A stretch of DNA of 23,947 bases from the NCBI GenBank assembly GCA_040007195.1, contig JBDTVQ010000055.1:1-23947 (forward strand), given 5' to 3'. This document shows, in pieces, positions 7,937-15,339 of the stretch. How positions within the stretch are numbered: position 1 is the first letter of the stretch; each line of letters begins with the position of its first letter. The translations under genes and the position numbers were made by a program. Under the pieces are notes generated by a model. It made no database searches. It worked only from the letters and a program-made list of their open reading frames with translations, and was not told the DNA's origin. This DNA is from JAFLBB01 sp040007195. GTDB lineage: Bacteria; Acidobacteriota; Terriglobia; Bryobacterales; Bryobacteraceae.

Positions 7937-7964
7937 AGTTTATACGAGATCGCGCAGATGGCAA
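7937..7964 (-). promoter_or_regulatory. candidate promoter of the lactate permease gene
   Basis: On the minus strand TTGCCA (7959-7964) is followed after 16 bp by TAAACT (7937-7942), a plausible sigma-70-type -35/-10 pair. If it is used, transcription would start within about 6-8 nt of the ATG at 7924. A nearly leaderless message would fit the lack of a Shine-Dalgarno sequence there. This is visual pattern matching only. Confidence 0.3.
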
Positions 7965-8002
7965 GTGAATCCAACGAGCGTGGCGCCGCGTAGGGAATAA
8001 GG

Positions 8003-8629
8003 ATGGTATTGGTGACAGGCGGGACAGGATATATGGGACGGCCGCTGGTGGAGCGCCTGGCGGCAAAGGGACGCTCCGTGCGGGTATTAGCGAGAAAGGG
8101 TTCGGAGTCGAAGGTGCCAGCCGGAGCAGAGGCCGTATCGGGCTATGAGCTGGCGGACGTGGATACGGTGGTACACCTGGTGGGAGTTCCCCGCCCTTCC
8201 CCGTGGAAAGGGCCGCAGTTTCGCGCGGTCGATTTGCCGTTGGCGCTGGAGTGCATACGGACGGCGCGCGCGGCGGGCGTCCGGCACTTCGTCTATGTGA
8301 GCGTTGCGCATCCGGCGCCGATCATGCGGGCCTACGTTGAAGTCAGGATGGAGTGCGAACGGGCGCTGGTGGCATCGGGGATGGCGTACACGATATTGCG
8401 GCCGTGGTATGTGCTGGGCCCGGGGCATCTGTGGCCGCACGCTTTGCGGCCGTTGTACGCGATGGCAGAATTTGTGCCCGCTTGGCGCGAGGGAGCCCTA
8501 CGGCTGGGGCTCGTGACGCACGCGCAGATGATCTCAGCACTGGAGTGGGCGGTGGAAAATCCGTCCGTGGGCGATAGGGTGATGGGAGTGCCGGAAATTC
8601 GCCAAGCCGGGAAGCCGGCAGCCCGTTAG
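8003..8629 (+). CDS. atypical SDR / NmrA-like NAD(P)-binding protein
   Basis: This 208-residue cytoplasmic protein has a Rossmann fold. The dinucleotide-binding motif TGGTGYMG (5-12) is near the N-terminus, followed by a VHLVG strand and a FVYVSVAH strand. The usual catalytic YxxxK of short-chain dehydrogenases appears as Y111-VEV-R115, with arginine for lysine, followed by ECERALVASGMAYTILRPWYVLGPGH, the typical E..L..SG..YTILRP pattern of atypical SDRs. Proteins of this type are NAD(P)H-dependent reductases, NDUFA9-like proteins or redox sensors; the substrate is unknown. The ATG at 8003 follows an in-frame stop (TAG, 7991-7993) and a purine-rich AGGGAATAAGG, so the start is well bounded. 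Its 3' end overlaps the convergent dienelactone hydrolase gene by 4 bp. Confidence 0.85.
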   Translation: MVLVTGGTGYMGRPLVERLAAKGRSVRVLARKGSESKVPAGAEAVSGYELADVDTVVHLVGVPRPSPWKGPQFRAVDLPLALECIRTARAAGVRHFVYVSVAHPAPIMRAYVEVRMECERALVASGMAYTILRPWYVLGPGHLWPHALRPLYAMAEFVPAWREGALRLGLVTHAQMISALEWAVENPSVGDRVMGVPEIRQAGKPAAR

Positions 8630-9492
8630 GCCGCGCCGTTCGACTTGAAGAAGGCGAGCAGTTTGGCCCAACCGTCTGCGGCGTCTTTCTTCGAATAGCT
8701 GGGGCGGTAGTCGGCGTGGAAGCCGTGTTGCGCGCCCGGATAGACGATGATTTCGGCCTTCTTCTTCGCGGCCTTCAACGCGCCGCGCATCTTCACGATG
8801 CTATCCAGCGGAATGCCACCATCCTTTTCACCATAGAGACCCAGCACCGGAGCTTTGAGATTGGCGGCGATGTCGACAGGATAAGTGGGAGTCAGCGGGG
8901 TTTTGTCGCCCACGAGACGGCCGTACCAGGCGACGCCGGACTTGAGCTTCGGGTTGTGCGCTGCATAGAGCCAGACAACGCGACCGCCCCAGCAGAAGCC
9001 CGTGATGCCGAGCTTGCTGGTGTTGCCGCCATTTTTGGCAGCCCAAGCGACGGTGGCGTCGAGGTCGCTCATCACCTGCGCATCGGGGACCTTGGATACC
9101 ACCTTCGAAATGATGTCCTGGATGTTCGTCATGGCGGAGACATCGCCCTGGCGAGCATACATTTCAGGAGCTACAGCAAGGTAGCCGGCCTTGGCGAACC
9201 GGCGGCAAATGTCCTTGATGTGCTCATGAACACCGAAGATTTCCTGCACTACAAGGGCAACCGGAAAATTCTTGCCCGTGGCGGGCATGGCCCGGTAGGC
9301 GGGGATGTTGCCGTCCTTTACGGGGATCTTTACTTCGCTGGCGGTAAGGCCTTCTGCGCTGGTAATAATCGTCTGTGCGCCGATGGGCTGCACGGCCATC
9401 GCGAAACCGGCCGCCAATTTGGTAACAATGAATTCCCGCCGGCCGCGAATGACCTGCGGCAGAAGACTTTCGATGTCCGGATGGGTCGCCAT
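8626..9492 (-). CDS. Tat-exported dienelactone hydrolase family protein
   Basis: This 288-residue alpha/beta hydrolase belongs to the dienelactone hydrolase family, which opens lactone or ester bonds (the classical reaction converts dienelactone to maleylacetate). Residues 1-40 hold a twin-arginine-like signal, GRREFIVTKLAAGFAMAVQPIGAQ, with R18-R19, indicating export to the periplasm. The catalytic triad is visible: nucleophile C157 in GFCWGG, D214 in GEKDGG and H246 in GAQHGFH. E84 in VVQEIFG matches the glutamate that activates the cysteine. I chose the ATG at 9490-9492 (MATHPDIESLL) because it lies 5 bp after the stop of the upstream hydrolase and gives a normal signal peptide; the frame extends 12 codons upstream into that gene. 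It is the last gene of the three-hydrolase operon. The substrate is unknown. Confidence 0.9.
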   Translation of the reverse strand: MATHPDIESLLPQVIRGRREFIVTKLAAGFAMAVQPIGAQTIITSAEGLTASEVKIPVKDGNIPAYRAMPATGKNFPVALVVQEIFGVHEHIKDICRRFAKAGYLAVAPEMYARQGDVSAMTNIQDIISKVVSKVPDAQVMSDLDATVAWAAKNGGNTSKLGITGFCWGGRVVWLYAAHNPKLKSGVAWYGRLVGDKTPLTPTYPVDIAANLKAPVLGLYGEKDGGIPLDSIVKMRGALKAAKKKAEIIVYPGAQHGFHADYRPSYSKKDAADGWAKLLAFFKSNGAA

Positions 9493-9497
9493 GCGGA

Positions 9498-10523
9498 TTA
9501 TTGTAGCCACTTGCGCAGGAAGGTCCACACGGGTTCGCCGCGGAACTCGTGTTTGCCATCGAACTCGACGTAATCGAGCTTCGCCGGCGCTGCGGAATAG
9601 ACGGCTTTCACCTTCTCGGCCATCGGGCGGACATCGGTAATTTTGAGTCCTTCGTCGCCGATGCCGAACTGAATGTGAAGCGGGCGTGGATAGATGAGGC
9701 GCGCGACTTCGGCGGCGTCGAGGTCAATGAGACGGCCCTCGGGTTTCTCGGTCGACGAGCCATTCACACCGGGAAACACGCGCATTCCGCAGGAAGCGGC
9801 GGCAGCCGTAATGCGCTTTTCGAGGGCGGCGGCGTACATGGTGTAGTAGCCGCCATAGCTGAGGCCGGTCATGCCAACGTGGCGGGGGTCGACTTCCTTG
9901 CGTTTGAGAAGCACGTCGAGCGAAGCGGAGATCTTCGAGACTTCGACAGCGGCCAGGCTGGTGCCTTTGGTGCGAAGGACATCGTCGAGTTCTTTACGCA
10001 CTTCGACAGGGATCGCCGACGTGCCGCCATTCTGCACGTCACGGCGCGGATGCATGACCGACAGCGGCGCCCATACGACATAGCCTTCTTTCAGCGCACC
10101 GCGAATGAGGTCGTGATAGTTTGCACCGCCATGGAAGAGTGCCAGTTCGGGGAATCCCGCGCCTCCATGTTTGGCGATCACGAGCGGACGCGGAAGTTTC
10201 ACCGCTTTGGGAACCAGGTAGAGCCCGTAAACCTCCATCTCAGGAGACACGCGAATCCACATACGCGAATAGGTGCCGAGGGAATCTTCACCGATGGCTT
10301 CGACACGGGGCTGGCCCTGGGCCTTGATGCGGGGAGATGGGTAACCAATCGCCGCACGCAGCGTGCCGCCCGATGGCGCCGGCTTCATCGGGAGCGCTTC
10401 GGCGTAAGCCTTGAGCTGCGCGTACTGCGCTTCGCGGTACGGCTTCGACTTGAGGAGGTCCTCTTCGAGGTAGTCTCCCCCAAGGAGCGGCAGGGCGGCG
10501 AGGAGAATGCATGCAAGTTTCAT
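9498..10523 (-). CDS. exported alpha/beta hydrolase (acetyl-xylan-esterase-like)
   Basis: This 341-residue protein has a short hydrophobic N-terminus (MKLACILLAALPLLGG), consistent with a Sec signal peptide or membrane anchor. An alpha/beta hydrolase domain of the acetyl-xylan-esterase/dipeptidyl-peptidase-like group follows. The nucleophile elbow is GLSYGGYY with S212, the probable acid is D290 in FGIGDEG and the histidine is H325 in DGKHEF. The segment LPRPLVIAKHGGAG (about 110-123) supplies the oxyanion region. Such enzymes usually cleave acetyl or other short-acyl esters from sugars, though the family is broad. The ATG (10521-10523) overlaps the stop of the amidohydrolase gene in an ATGA arrangement and its own stop is 5 bp before the dienelactone hydrolase start, so the three genes are almost certainly cotranscribed. 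The fold is sure, the substrate is not. Confidence 0.86.
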   Translation of the reverse strand: MKLACILLAALPLLGGDYLEEDLLKSKPYREAQYAQLKAYAEALPMKPAPSGGTLRAAIGYPSPRIKAQGQPRVEAIGEDSLGTYSRMWIRVSPEMEVYGLYLVPKAVKLPRPLVIAKHGGAGFPELALFHGGANYHDLIRGALKEGYVVWAPLSVMHPRRDVQNGGTSAIPVEVRKELDDVLRTKGTSLAAVEVSKISASLDVLLKRKEVDPRHVGMTGLSYGGYYTMYAAALEKRITAAAASCGMRVFPGVNGSSTEKPEGRLIDLDAAEVARLIYPRPLHIQFGIGDEGLKITDVRPMAEKVKAVYSAAPAKLDYVEFDGKHEFRGEPVWTFLRKWLQ

Positions 10524-11683
10524 AGGCTGAGCAGACGCACGGCGTTATCGAAGTAAACCTTCTTGAGAATGGCGTCGGGCAGACCGAGACCGGAGATGCG
10601 CCAACGGCCCTGGGGTGGGACTTTGGCAGGGGCGTAATCGAAGTACTCGTCCTCGGTTTCCAGGAAGCGGAAGTAGATCTTGTACAATTCGTCGCCGTAT
10701 ATCTGCTGAGGCGTTTCGATGCCGTGCGGGACGGCGTCGGTTCCAAACAAAATGCGGTCCTGATACTTCTCGAAGAACTTGCGCGAGGCTCGTGGCTGCC
10801 GGCCGAGTTCGCCGATGCGGGCTCCGATTTCGACGAACAGGTTGCGGTACTTATCGAGGGCTGCGCTCACATAGTCGAGGTTTTCGGCGTTCGCCACGTG
10901 AAGCGCGATGAAGTTGGTTTTTGGGTGGCGGGCGACAACGCGCAGGCGGGCCTCCTGCAGTTCGCGGTCGCTCGGGAAATCCTTGCCGTGGAAGCTCCAG
11001 TCAGGGTGCGCGTTCAATTCTTCGAAGCGTTCGTTGTAGCGATCGATGGGGAGGAAGAAGGCCTCGGGATCGGAGGTGTGAATGGCCACGGGCATCTTAT
11101 TTCCGCCGCAGGCCTCCCACATCGGGTCAAATCGGGCGTCGTCGAGCTTGATGAGAGAGTTCGTAGATTTTTCCCGGACCACGAGGCCGAGGGACTTCAG
11201 CACCTTCAAACCGCGCGCGCCATTGGCGTGAGCCTTGCCGATTTCATCCCCTTGGAACTTTGCGTAGCCGGGATCACTGACGCGCACAAACCAGGGTTCA
11301 GTAAAGACCAGGAACCGCGTAGGATTCGGCTTGTGGAGCAAGTCGACGGCTTGCTTGAGGCCTTCGCCACGACCGCCGGTGAGGTTCACCAGCATACGCA
11401 GGTTTCGGCGATCCATAACGGCGAGCAGTTCCGGCACAGGCATGAGGAGCGACGCCGTTTTGCCCTGTGGATCTCCCCATGTCAGATGCGTATGGATGTC
11501 GATTAAAGGAAATTTCGACCGTTCCAGGTGCGTCTCGCGCACATGCACCATGCTCTTCGGTTCGAACTGCGTGAGGTCGAGCGGCTGTGGTTTGGGTTTG
11601 ACGGTGGGGCGTGTGGCGTTCTGCGCGAGCACCGCGGCGGGTGCGGAAACCAGCCCGGTAGCAAGGAAATTTCGTCGGCGCAT
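10520..11683 (-). CDS. Tat-exported amidohydrolase (amidohydrolase-2 / TIM-barrel metal hydrolase)
   Basis: This is a metal-dependent hydrolase of the amidohydrolase-2 type, whose members act as hydrolases or decarboxylases on cyclic or aromatic acids and lactones. With the start at 11683 the product is 387 residues and opens with a twin-arginine signal (MRRRNFLATGLVSAPAAVLA). Metal-site residues are recognisable: HxH in IDIHTHLTWG (H64, H66), H202 in VAIHTSD, H262 in IALHVAN and D316 in LFGTDAV. Two in-frame ATGs upstream (11698 and 11716) would add 5 or 11 residues. I prefer 11683 because it puts the twin-arginine motif at the N-terminus and leaves 39 bp before the divergent PQQ-like gene. 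It is the first gene of the operon with two more exported hydrolases. The exact reaction is unknown. Confidence 0.85.
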   Translation of the reverse strand: MRRRNFLATGLVSAPAAVLAQNATRPTVKPKPQPLDLTQFEPKSMVHVRETHLERSKFPLIDIHTHLTWGDPQGKTASLLMPVPELLAVMDRRNLRMLVNLTGGRGEGLKQAVDLLHKPNPTRFLVFTEPWFVRVSDPGYAKFQGDEIGKAHANGARGLKVLKSLGLVVREKSTNSLIKLDDARFDPMWEACGGNKMPVAIHTSDPEAFFLPIDRYNERFEELNAHPDWSFHGKDFPSDRELQEARLRVVARHPKTNFIALHVANAENLDYVSAALDKYRNLFVEIGARIGELGRQPRASRKFFEKYQDRILFGTDAVPHGIETPQQIYGDELYKIYFRFLETEDEYFDYAPAKVPPQGRWRISGLGLPDAILKKVYFDNAVRLLSL

Positions 11684-11722
11684 AGGTTGAATGCACATCT
11701 TATCAGGGCTTACCATGAGGGC

Positions 11723-13000
11723 ATGACCTCGCGTATTCTGGGCATCGTTCTACTTTTCTCCGCTCTCCCGATGGTTGCCGAGAACTGGCCGTCGTGGCGC
11801 GGTCCGAAGTTGGATGGCGTGTCGAAAGAGACGGGGCTGCCGGTCACCTGGGACAAAACGCAGAACGTGACATGGACATTGGCGCTACCTGAGGTTTCCG
11901 GCTCGTCGCCAATCGTCTGGGACAACACGATTTTTTTGCACGTGGCCGAGGGTGGCAAGCTGTTTCTCTGGTCGATTGACCGCGGCAGAGGATCAGTGAA
12001 TTGGAAGAAGCCGATTGCCGAAGGCGACCACAAGGTACGTAAGGGCAACATGAGCTCGCCTTCGCCGGTCACCGACGGTAAAACGGTGTGGGTGTTGACG
12101 GGTACGGGCGTTGTGAAGGCGTTCGATTTCGCGGGCAAGGAATTGTGGATGCGCGACATGCAGGCCGATGTCGTGAAGTTCGGCCTGAACCACGGCTACG
12201 GTAGTTCGCCGGTGCTATTCCGCGATGGTTTGTACGTGCAGATCTTACACGGCATGCATACGGACGATCCGAGTTACATCGTACGCCTGGATACGAAGAC
12301 GGGCCGTACGGTATGGAAGGTGGAGCGGCCGACCGACGCCGTGCAGGAGTCGCCCGATAGCTACACGACGCCGGCAATCGCCTACAACAAGGCCGGCAAG
12401 GCGCAATTGATCGTGACAGGCGGCGATTATGTAACGGGCCACGATCTCGACACGGGCAAGGAGTTGTGGCGCGGAGGCGGGCTGAACCCGCGCGGAAATC
12501 CGTTCAACCGCATAATCGCCTCGGCGCTGGTGCTCGACGATATGGTCTATGTACCGACGCGCGTGAGCCCGATGCAGGCGTTCCGCACGTTTGGGTCGGG
12601 CGACGTATCGAAGTCGCACCTGGTGTGGGCGACACCGAACGGCCCCGACGTGCCGACCCCGGTGAGTGATGGCACCTATCTGTACATGATCAACGATCGG
12701 GGCATTGTGTATGTGTTCGATCCGAAGACGGGCAAGGAAATTTATGGCGGCCAGCGCATTCCCTCCGCCACGTACTCGAGCTCGCCAGTGCTTGCCGACG
12801 GCAAGATCTACATTTCGAATGAAGAGGGAACTACCGTGGTGTTGAAGGCGGGTCCGACGTTCGAGGTGCTGGCCGAAAACAAACTGGACGAGTATACGCT
12901 GGCATCTCCAGCGATCAGCGATGGCCAGATTTTCCTGCGCACGACGAGTGCGCTCTACTGCATCGGCAAGCGGAACAGTGCCGGCGTGGCCTCGCGGTAG
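11723..13000 (+). CDS. exported PQQ-binding-like beta-propeller repeat protein
   Basis: The 425-residue product has a Sec signal peptide (MTSRILGIVLLFSALPMVAE) and begins its mature part with NWPSWRGPKLDGVS, the typical opening of acidobacterial and planctomycete PQQ-like propellers. Repeats of the form (V)DGKTVWV-x-GTGVVKAFDFAGKELW, RLDTKTGRTVWK, HDLDTGKELWRGG and YVFDPKTGKEIYGG mark the blades of an eight-bladed-type propeller related to quinoprotein dehydrogenases and BamB. The metal and PQQ catalytic residues of true alcohol dehydrogenases are not evident, so it is probably a binding or scaffold protein rather than an oxidase. The ATG at 11723 is the first usable start: the ATG at 11714 is in another frame and stops after three codons. 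Its last 46 bp overlap the convergent methyltransferase gene. Confidence 0.88.
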   Translation: MTSRILGIVLLFSALPMVAENWPSWRGPKLDGVSKETGLPVTWDKTQNVTWTLALPEVSGSSPIVWDNTIFLHVAEGGKLFLWSIDRGRGSVNWKKPIAEGDHKVRKGNMSSPSPVTDGKTVWVLTGTGVVKAFDFAGKELWMRDMQADVVKFGLNHGYGSSPVLFRDGLYVQILHGMHTDDPSYIVRLDTKTGRTVWKVERPTDAVQESPDSYTTPAIAYNKAGKAQLIVTGGDYVTGHDLDTGKELWRGGGLNPRGNPFNRIIASALVLDDMVYVPTRVSPMQAFRTFGSGDVSKSHLVWATPNGPDVPTPVSDGTYLYMINDRGIVYVFDPKTGKEIYGGQRIPSATYSSSPVLADGKIYISNEEGTTVVLKAGPTFEVLAENKLDEYTLASPAISDGQIFLRTTSALYCIGKRNSAGVASR

Positions 13001-13623
13001 CGGTCATACGTGGCGCCGAAGCGCGCGGAGAGGTCGCGCTCCTCCCAGCGGATGGCCATCAATACGTAAATCGTGAGAAATGTATTAAACAGAAGGCGGC
13101 CTTCGGTCAGTTCGGGGTACGCCCATAGCACAAGGATCGTACCGGTCATCATCGGGTGGCGGACCCACCGATAGGGGCCGCGGGCCTGAAAGTCCCCTTC
13201 CGCGGAAAGCCCGAGCAGCGTGCGGGTGCCAGTGACGCCAACGCTCCAGCCGATGAGAATCAGCCCGGCAATTTGAATGGCCTTCAGCGCGAGTGCGGGG
13301 ATGCCGGTCAGGAACCAGAGTGAATTCGGCATCGGCTCCCACTTGGCAAAGAGCAGCAACAAAACGAGAGCGGTCGAAAGCAGATAGGTGGGCCGTCCGA
13401 ACCGCGCCTTGATCGCGCGGCGCGCCATGCCACTGTGCTGCAACGCGAATAGCGAGAGTAACAGCAGATCTGTCCGTACCGCCTCGCTCCAAGTGGTTTG
13501 CAGGCCGGAGTCGATGGAACTGGGAGCGTAGCGATTGGTGAGCCAGCCGGCGAGATAGACGACACTTAGCAGCGCGGCAAATGCGCAAAACGCGCGCCAA
13601 ATGAGCATCACGGCCGCTGTCAA
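12955..13623 (-). CDS. NnrU/isoprenylcysteine methyltransferase-like membrane protein, MddA-like
   Basis: This polytopic membrane protein of about 222 residues belongs to the NnrU/ICMT-like superfamily. Several blocks match my knowledge of methanethiol S-methyltransferase (MddA), which uses S-adenosylmethionine to convert methanethiol to dimethyl sulfide: APSSIDSG near residues 32-40, LFALQHSGMARRAIK (about 58-72), the C-terminal RGPYRWVRHPMMTG (about 147-160), and EERDLSARFGATYDRYREATPALF. Four to six membrane helices are apparent. The longest frame starts at TTG 13621-13623, overlapping the stop of the upstream gene (TTGA); ATG at 13606-13608 is an alternative giving 217 residues, and neither has a clear ribosome site. 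The 3' end overlaps the convergent PQQ-like gene by 46 bp. The superfamily is firm; the methanethiol substrate is inference. Confidence 0.75.
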   Translation of the reverse strand: MTAAVMLIWRAFCAFAALLSVVYLAGWLTNRYAPSSIDSGLQTTWSEAVRTDLLLLSLFALQHSGMARRAIKARFGRPTYLLSTALVLLLLFAKWEPMPNSLWFLTGIPALALKAIQIAGLILIGWSVGVTGTRTLLGLSAEGDFQARGPYRWVRHPMMTGTILVLWAYPELTEGRLLFNTFLTIYVLMAIRWEERDLSARFGATYDRYREATPALFRLPMQ

Positions 13624-14069
13624 TTCGCCGGTTTGTAGTAGAGCACAAGCGCGCCGCCACCGGCGGCCAGGAGGAAGCCGAGGTAGAGCAGCGGATTGAT
13701 GGCGCTCTTGGGCGGGTGCATGGCCATAGTGAAAAGCACGTTGACTACTGGCGCGCCGCCAAAGACGAGAGGCATCACGTAGACGGGTAGGCCGCCCGCG
13801 CGAAACGCGAAGATAATGCAGACGGCGCCGAGCGCTCCCAGCGCGCCACCGGCAAGGGCGGAGACCGAGCCATCCATATTGAAGCCGTTGAGCTGGCCCT
13901 GAGAGCTCAAGGTAACGACCGGAACAAGCACGCCTACAAGAAAATAGGCGAGTCCGACCATGAGCAGGGCCCGTAGCGGATTGCCGAGGGCGACCTGCCC
14001 TTTATGCAGAATGGGACCGTAGGTTCCCCAGCACAACACCGCTCCAATGACAAACATGACCCAGTTCAT
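13620..14069 (-). CDS. EamA/DMT-like half-size membrane protein
   Basis: This 149-residue, strongly hydrophobic protein has about five membrane segments: near 3-22, 33-54, 70-92, 95-117 and 126-147. Its GTYGPILHKGQ start and VYVMPLVFGGAPVVNVLF block resemble one half of an EamA/drug-metabolite transporter, which normally has ten helices in two repeats. It would therefore act, if at all, as a dimer, as small multidrug-resistance-type proteins do. The ATG at 14067-14069 is preceded by a good ribosome site (AGGAG, 5 nt upstream). Its stop overlaps the TTG of the MddA-like gene, suggesting the two are cotranscribed. I cannot assign a substrate. Confidence 0.65.
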   Translation of the reverse strand: MNWVMFVIGAVLCWGTYGPILHKGQVALGNPLRALLMVGLAYFLVGVLVPVVTLSSQGQLNGFNMDGSVSALAGGALGALGAVCIIFAFRAGGLPVYVMPLVFGGAPVVNVLFTMAMHPPKSAINPLLYLGFLLAAGGGALVLYYKPAN

Positions 14070-14108
14070 AGATCTCCTCTCGTGAACCGTCTAGTGTAAT
14101 ATGTCCGC

Positions 14109-15332
14109 TCAATTTCCGCGCTGCATGGGTTTCCATGCCTGGTCCTGAAACGCGGAGCTGGGATCGAACCCGGCCTTGTTGCTGAGGACGTAGCTGCCAT
14201 CGCCGCGGCTCCATGCCTGCGAATAGCCGGAGCTCAGCTCGACGCTGCCGCTCGCGTCTTTCCATGTCTCTACTTCACGAATCGTCTGTACGAAGTTCTT
14301 GTGTTGCTGGTCCTGCGAGGACTGGCGGTTTTCCCAGTCGCGCATGCGCTGGTCGCTGGCGGCGCTTTGCGCCTGCGCGTACGCCTTGGACTGCTCGCCC
14401 ATCAAACGGATGCGCTCCATGCTTTGCGCGTGCTCCATGTTGCCGAGTTGGGTAAGGAATCGTTCTTTGGCCGAACTCCAGATGGGGCTCACGCGGTGAC
14501 TCGTCATAATCACCGTCATCAACTTCATGCACTCGTCGCGGCGCCCGGCGGGACAGCGCATGAGGTAGGAGCTGGCGATGGTGCCGGTCGTCGTGGTGGC
14601 GCCGCCTCCCATGTAATTCGGTTGGCGCGTAATCAGGTTGACCACCACGCCTTGCAAGATGCCCTCGGCGCCGTCCGGAAAGGTAACGTCGCCAAGCGCC
14701 CTGGTGGACTCGCGCTGGCTGCTTCCGCCGTTGCTGTTGAACTGTTGATCGACTTGGCGCAGGGGGGCCATGTTGGCCTCGTCGATGCGAACATTGGCCA
14801 CCTGGGCCTGCAGGTCGCGCCGCGCGAACCCTTCGACATACTGTTGCGCGTTGAATGGGCGGTTTACCTGGCAACCACCGGCCTGAGCGCCGGCCTGCAT
14901 CGTTTGCATCAGGAACTGGTCGTCAGTCGATTGGAACGACCGGCCGGGAAAGGCTTGAAATTGGAATGCTCCATCGGGCGAAGTAGCCTTCACAGGGTTG
15001 GCGATCAATTCGCCACGGCATCCTCCAATGCTTCCCCATTTCACTCCGCCTTCGGTGCGCCACCCTTTCGGGAAGAGCATGCTGAAGGCTTCAACGGGCT
15101 GATCGAAGCCCATTTGATCGAGGAAGCGGACGCGGCTGAGGATGACATAATCCTGGCCTTCGACGAAACCGGACGAAGACGCGGGCCGCGCCTGGGGTGC
15201 GGGAGCGCTGGAGGAACCGACTGGCTGGCCGGTGATGGCGCTTCCCGTGATGGAAGGCGTTTCGCTCGCACCACAGCCGAGTAGCAGGACTGCAAGCGCG
15301 GCGCTTGTAGGGATTGCGTGGCGGTAAGTCAT
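14109..15332 (-). CDS. putative lipoprotein downstream of TonB-dependent receptor
   Basis: I do not recognise a named family for this 407-residue protein. Its N-terminus is a lipoprotein signal: a positively charged start, a hydrophobic core (AALAVLLLG) and lipobox L17-L18-G19-C20. A Ser/Pro/Ala-rich spacer follows (about 22-53), then a globular part with FSMLFPKGWRTEGGVKW and CRGELIANPVKATSPDGAFQFQAFPG, the pattern of a protein with beta strands and a PsbP/DUF1795-like feel. Residues about 291-355 are rich in Gln, Glu and Arg and probably form a coiled coil (RIRLMGEQSKAYAQAQ). The end, GSVELSSGYSQAWSRGDGSYVLSN and DQAWKPMQRGN, is a distinctive Trp/Gly-rich tail. The ATG (15330-15332) lies 7 bp after the receptor stop, so the two are very probably cotranscribed. 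Location in an envelope membrane is well supported; function is unknown. Confidence 0.75.
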   Translation of the reverse strand: MTYRHAIPTSAALAVLLLGCGASETPSITGSAITGQPVGSSSAPAPQARPASSSGFVEGQDYVILSRVRFLDQMGFDQPVEAFSMLFPKGWRTEGGVKWGSIGGCRGELIANPVKATSPDGAFQFQAFPGRSFQSTDDQFLMQTMQAGAQAGGCQVNRPFNAQQYVEGFARRDLQAQVANVRIDEANMAPLRQVDQQFNSNGGSSQRESTRALGDVTFPDGAEGILQGVVVNLITRQPNYMGGGATTTTGTIASSYLMRCPAGRRDECMKLMTVIMTSHRVSPIWSSAKERFLTQLGNMEHAQSMERIRLMGEQSKAYAQAQSAASDQRMRDWENRQSSQDQQHKNFVQTIREVETWKDASGSVELSSGYSQAWSRGDGSYVLSNKAGFDPSSAFQDQAWKPMQRGN

Positions 15333-15339
15333 CTGGTTG

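Noticed and set aside
9549..10556. 335-codon plus-strand frame opposite the alpha/beta hydrolase
   Set aside because: The minus-strand frame has a full catalytic triad and operon overlaps; this one has no recognisable features.
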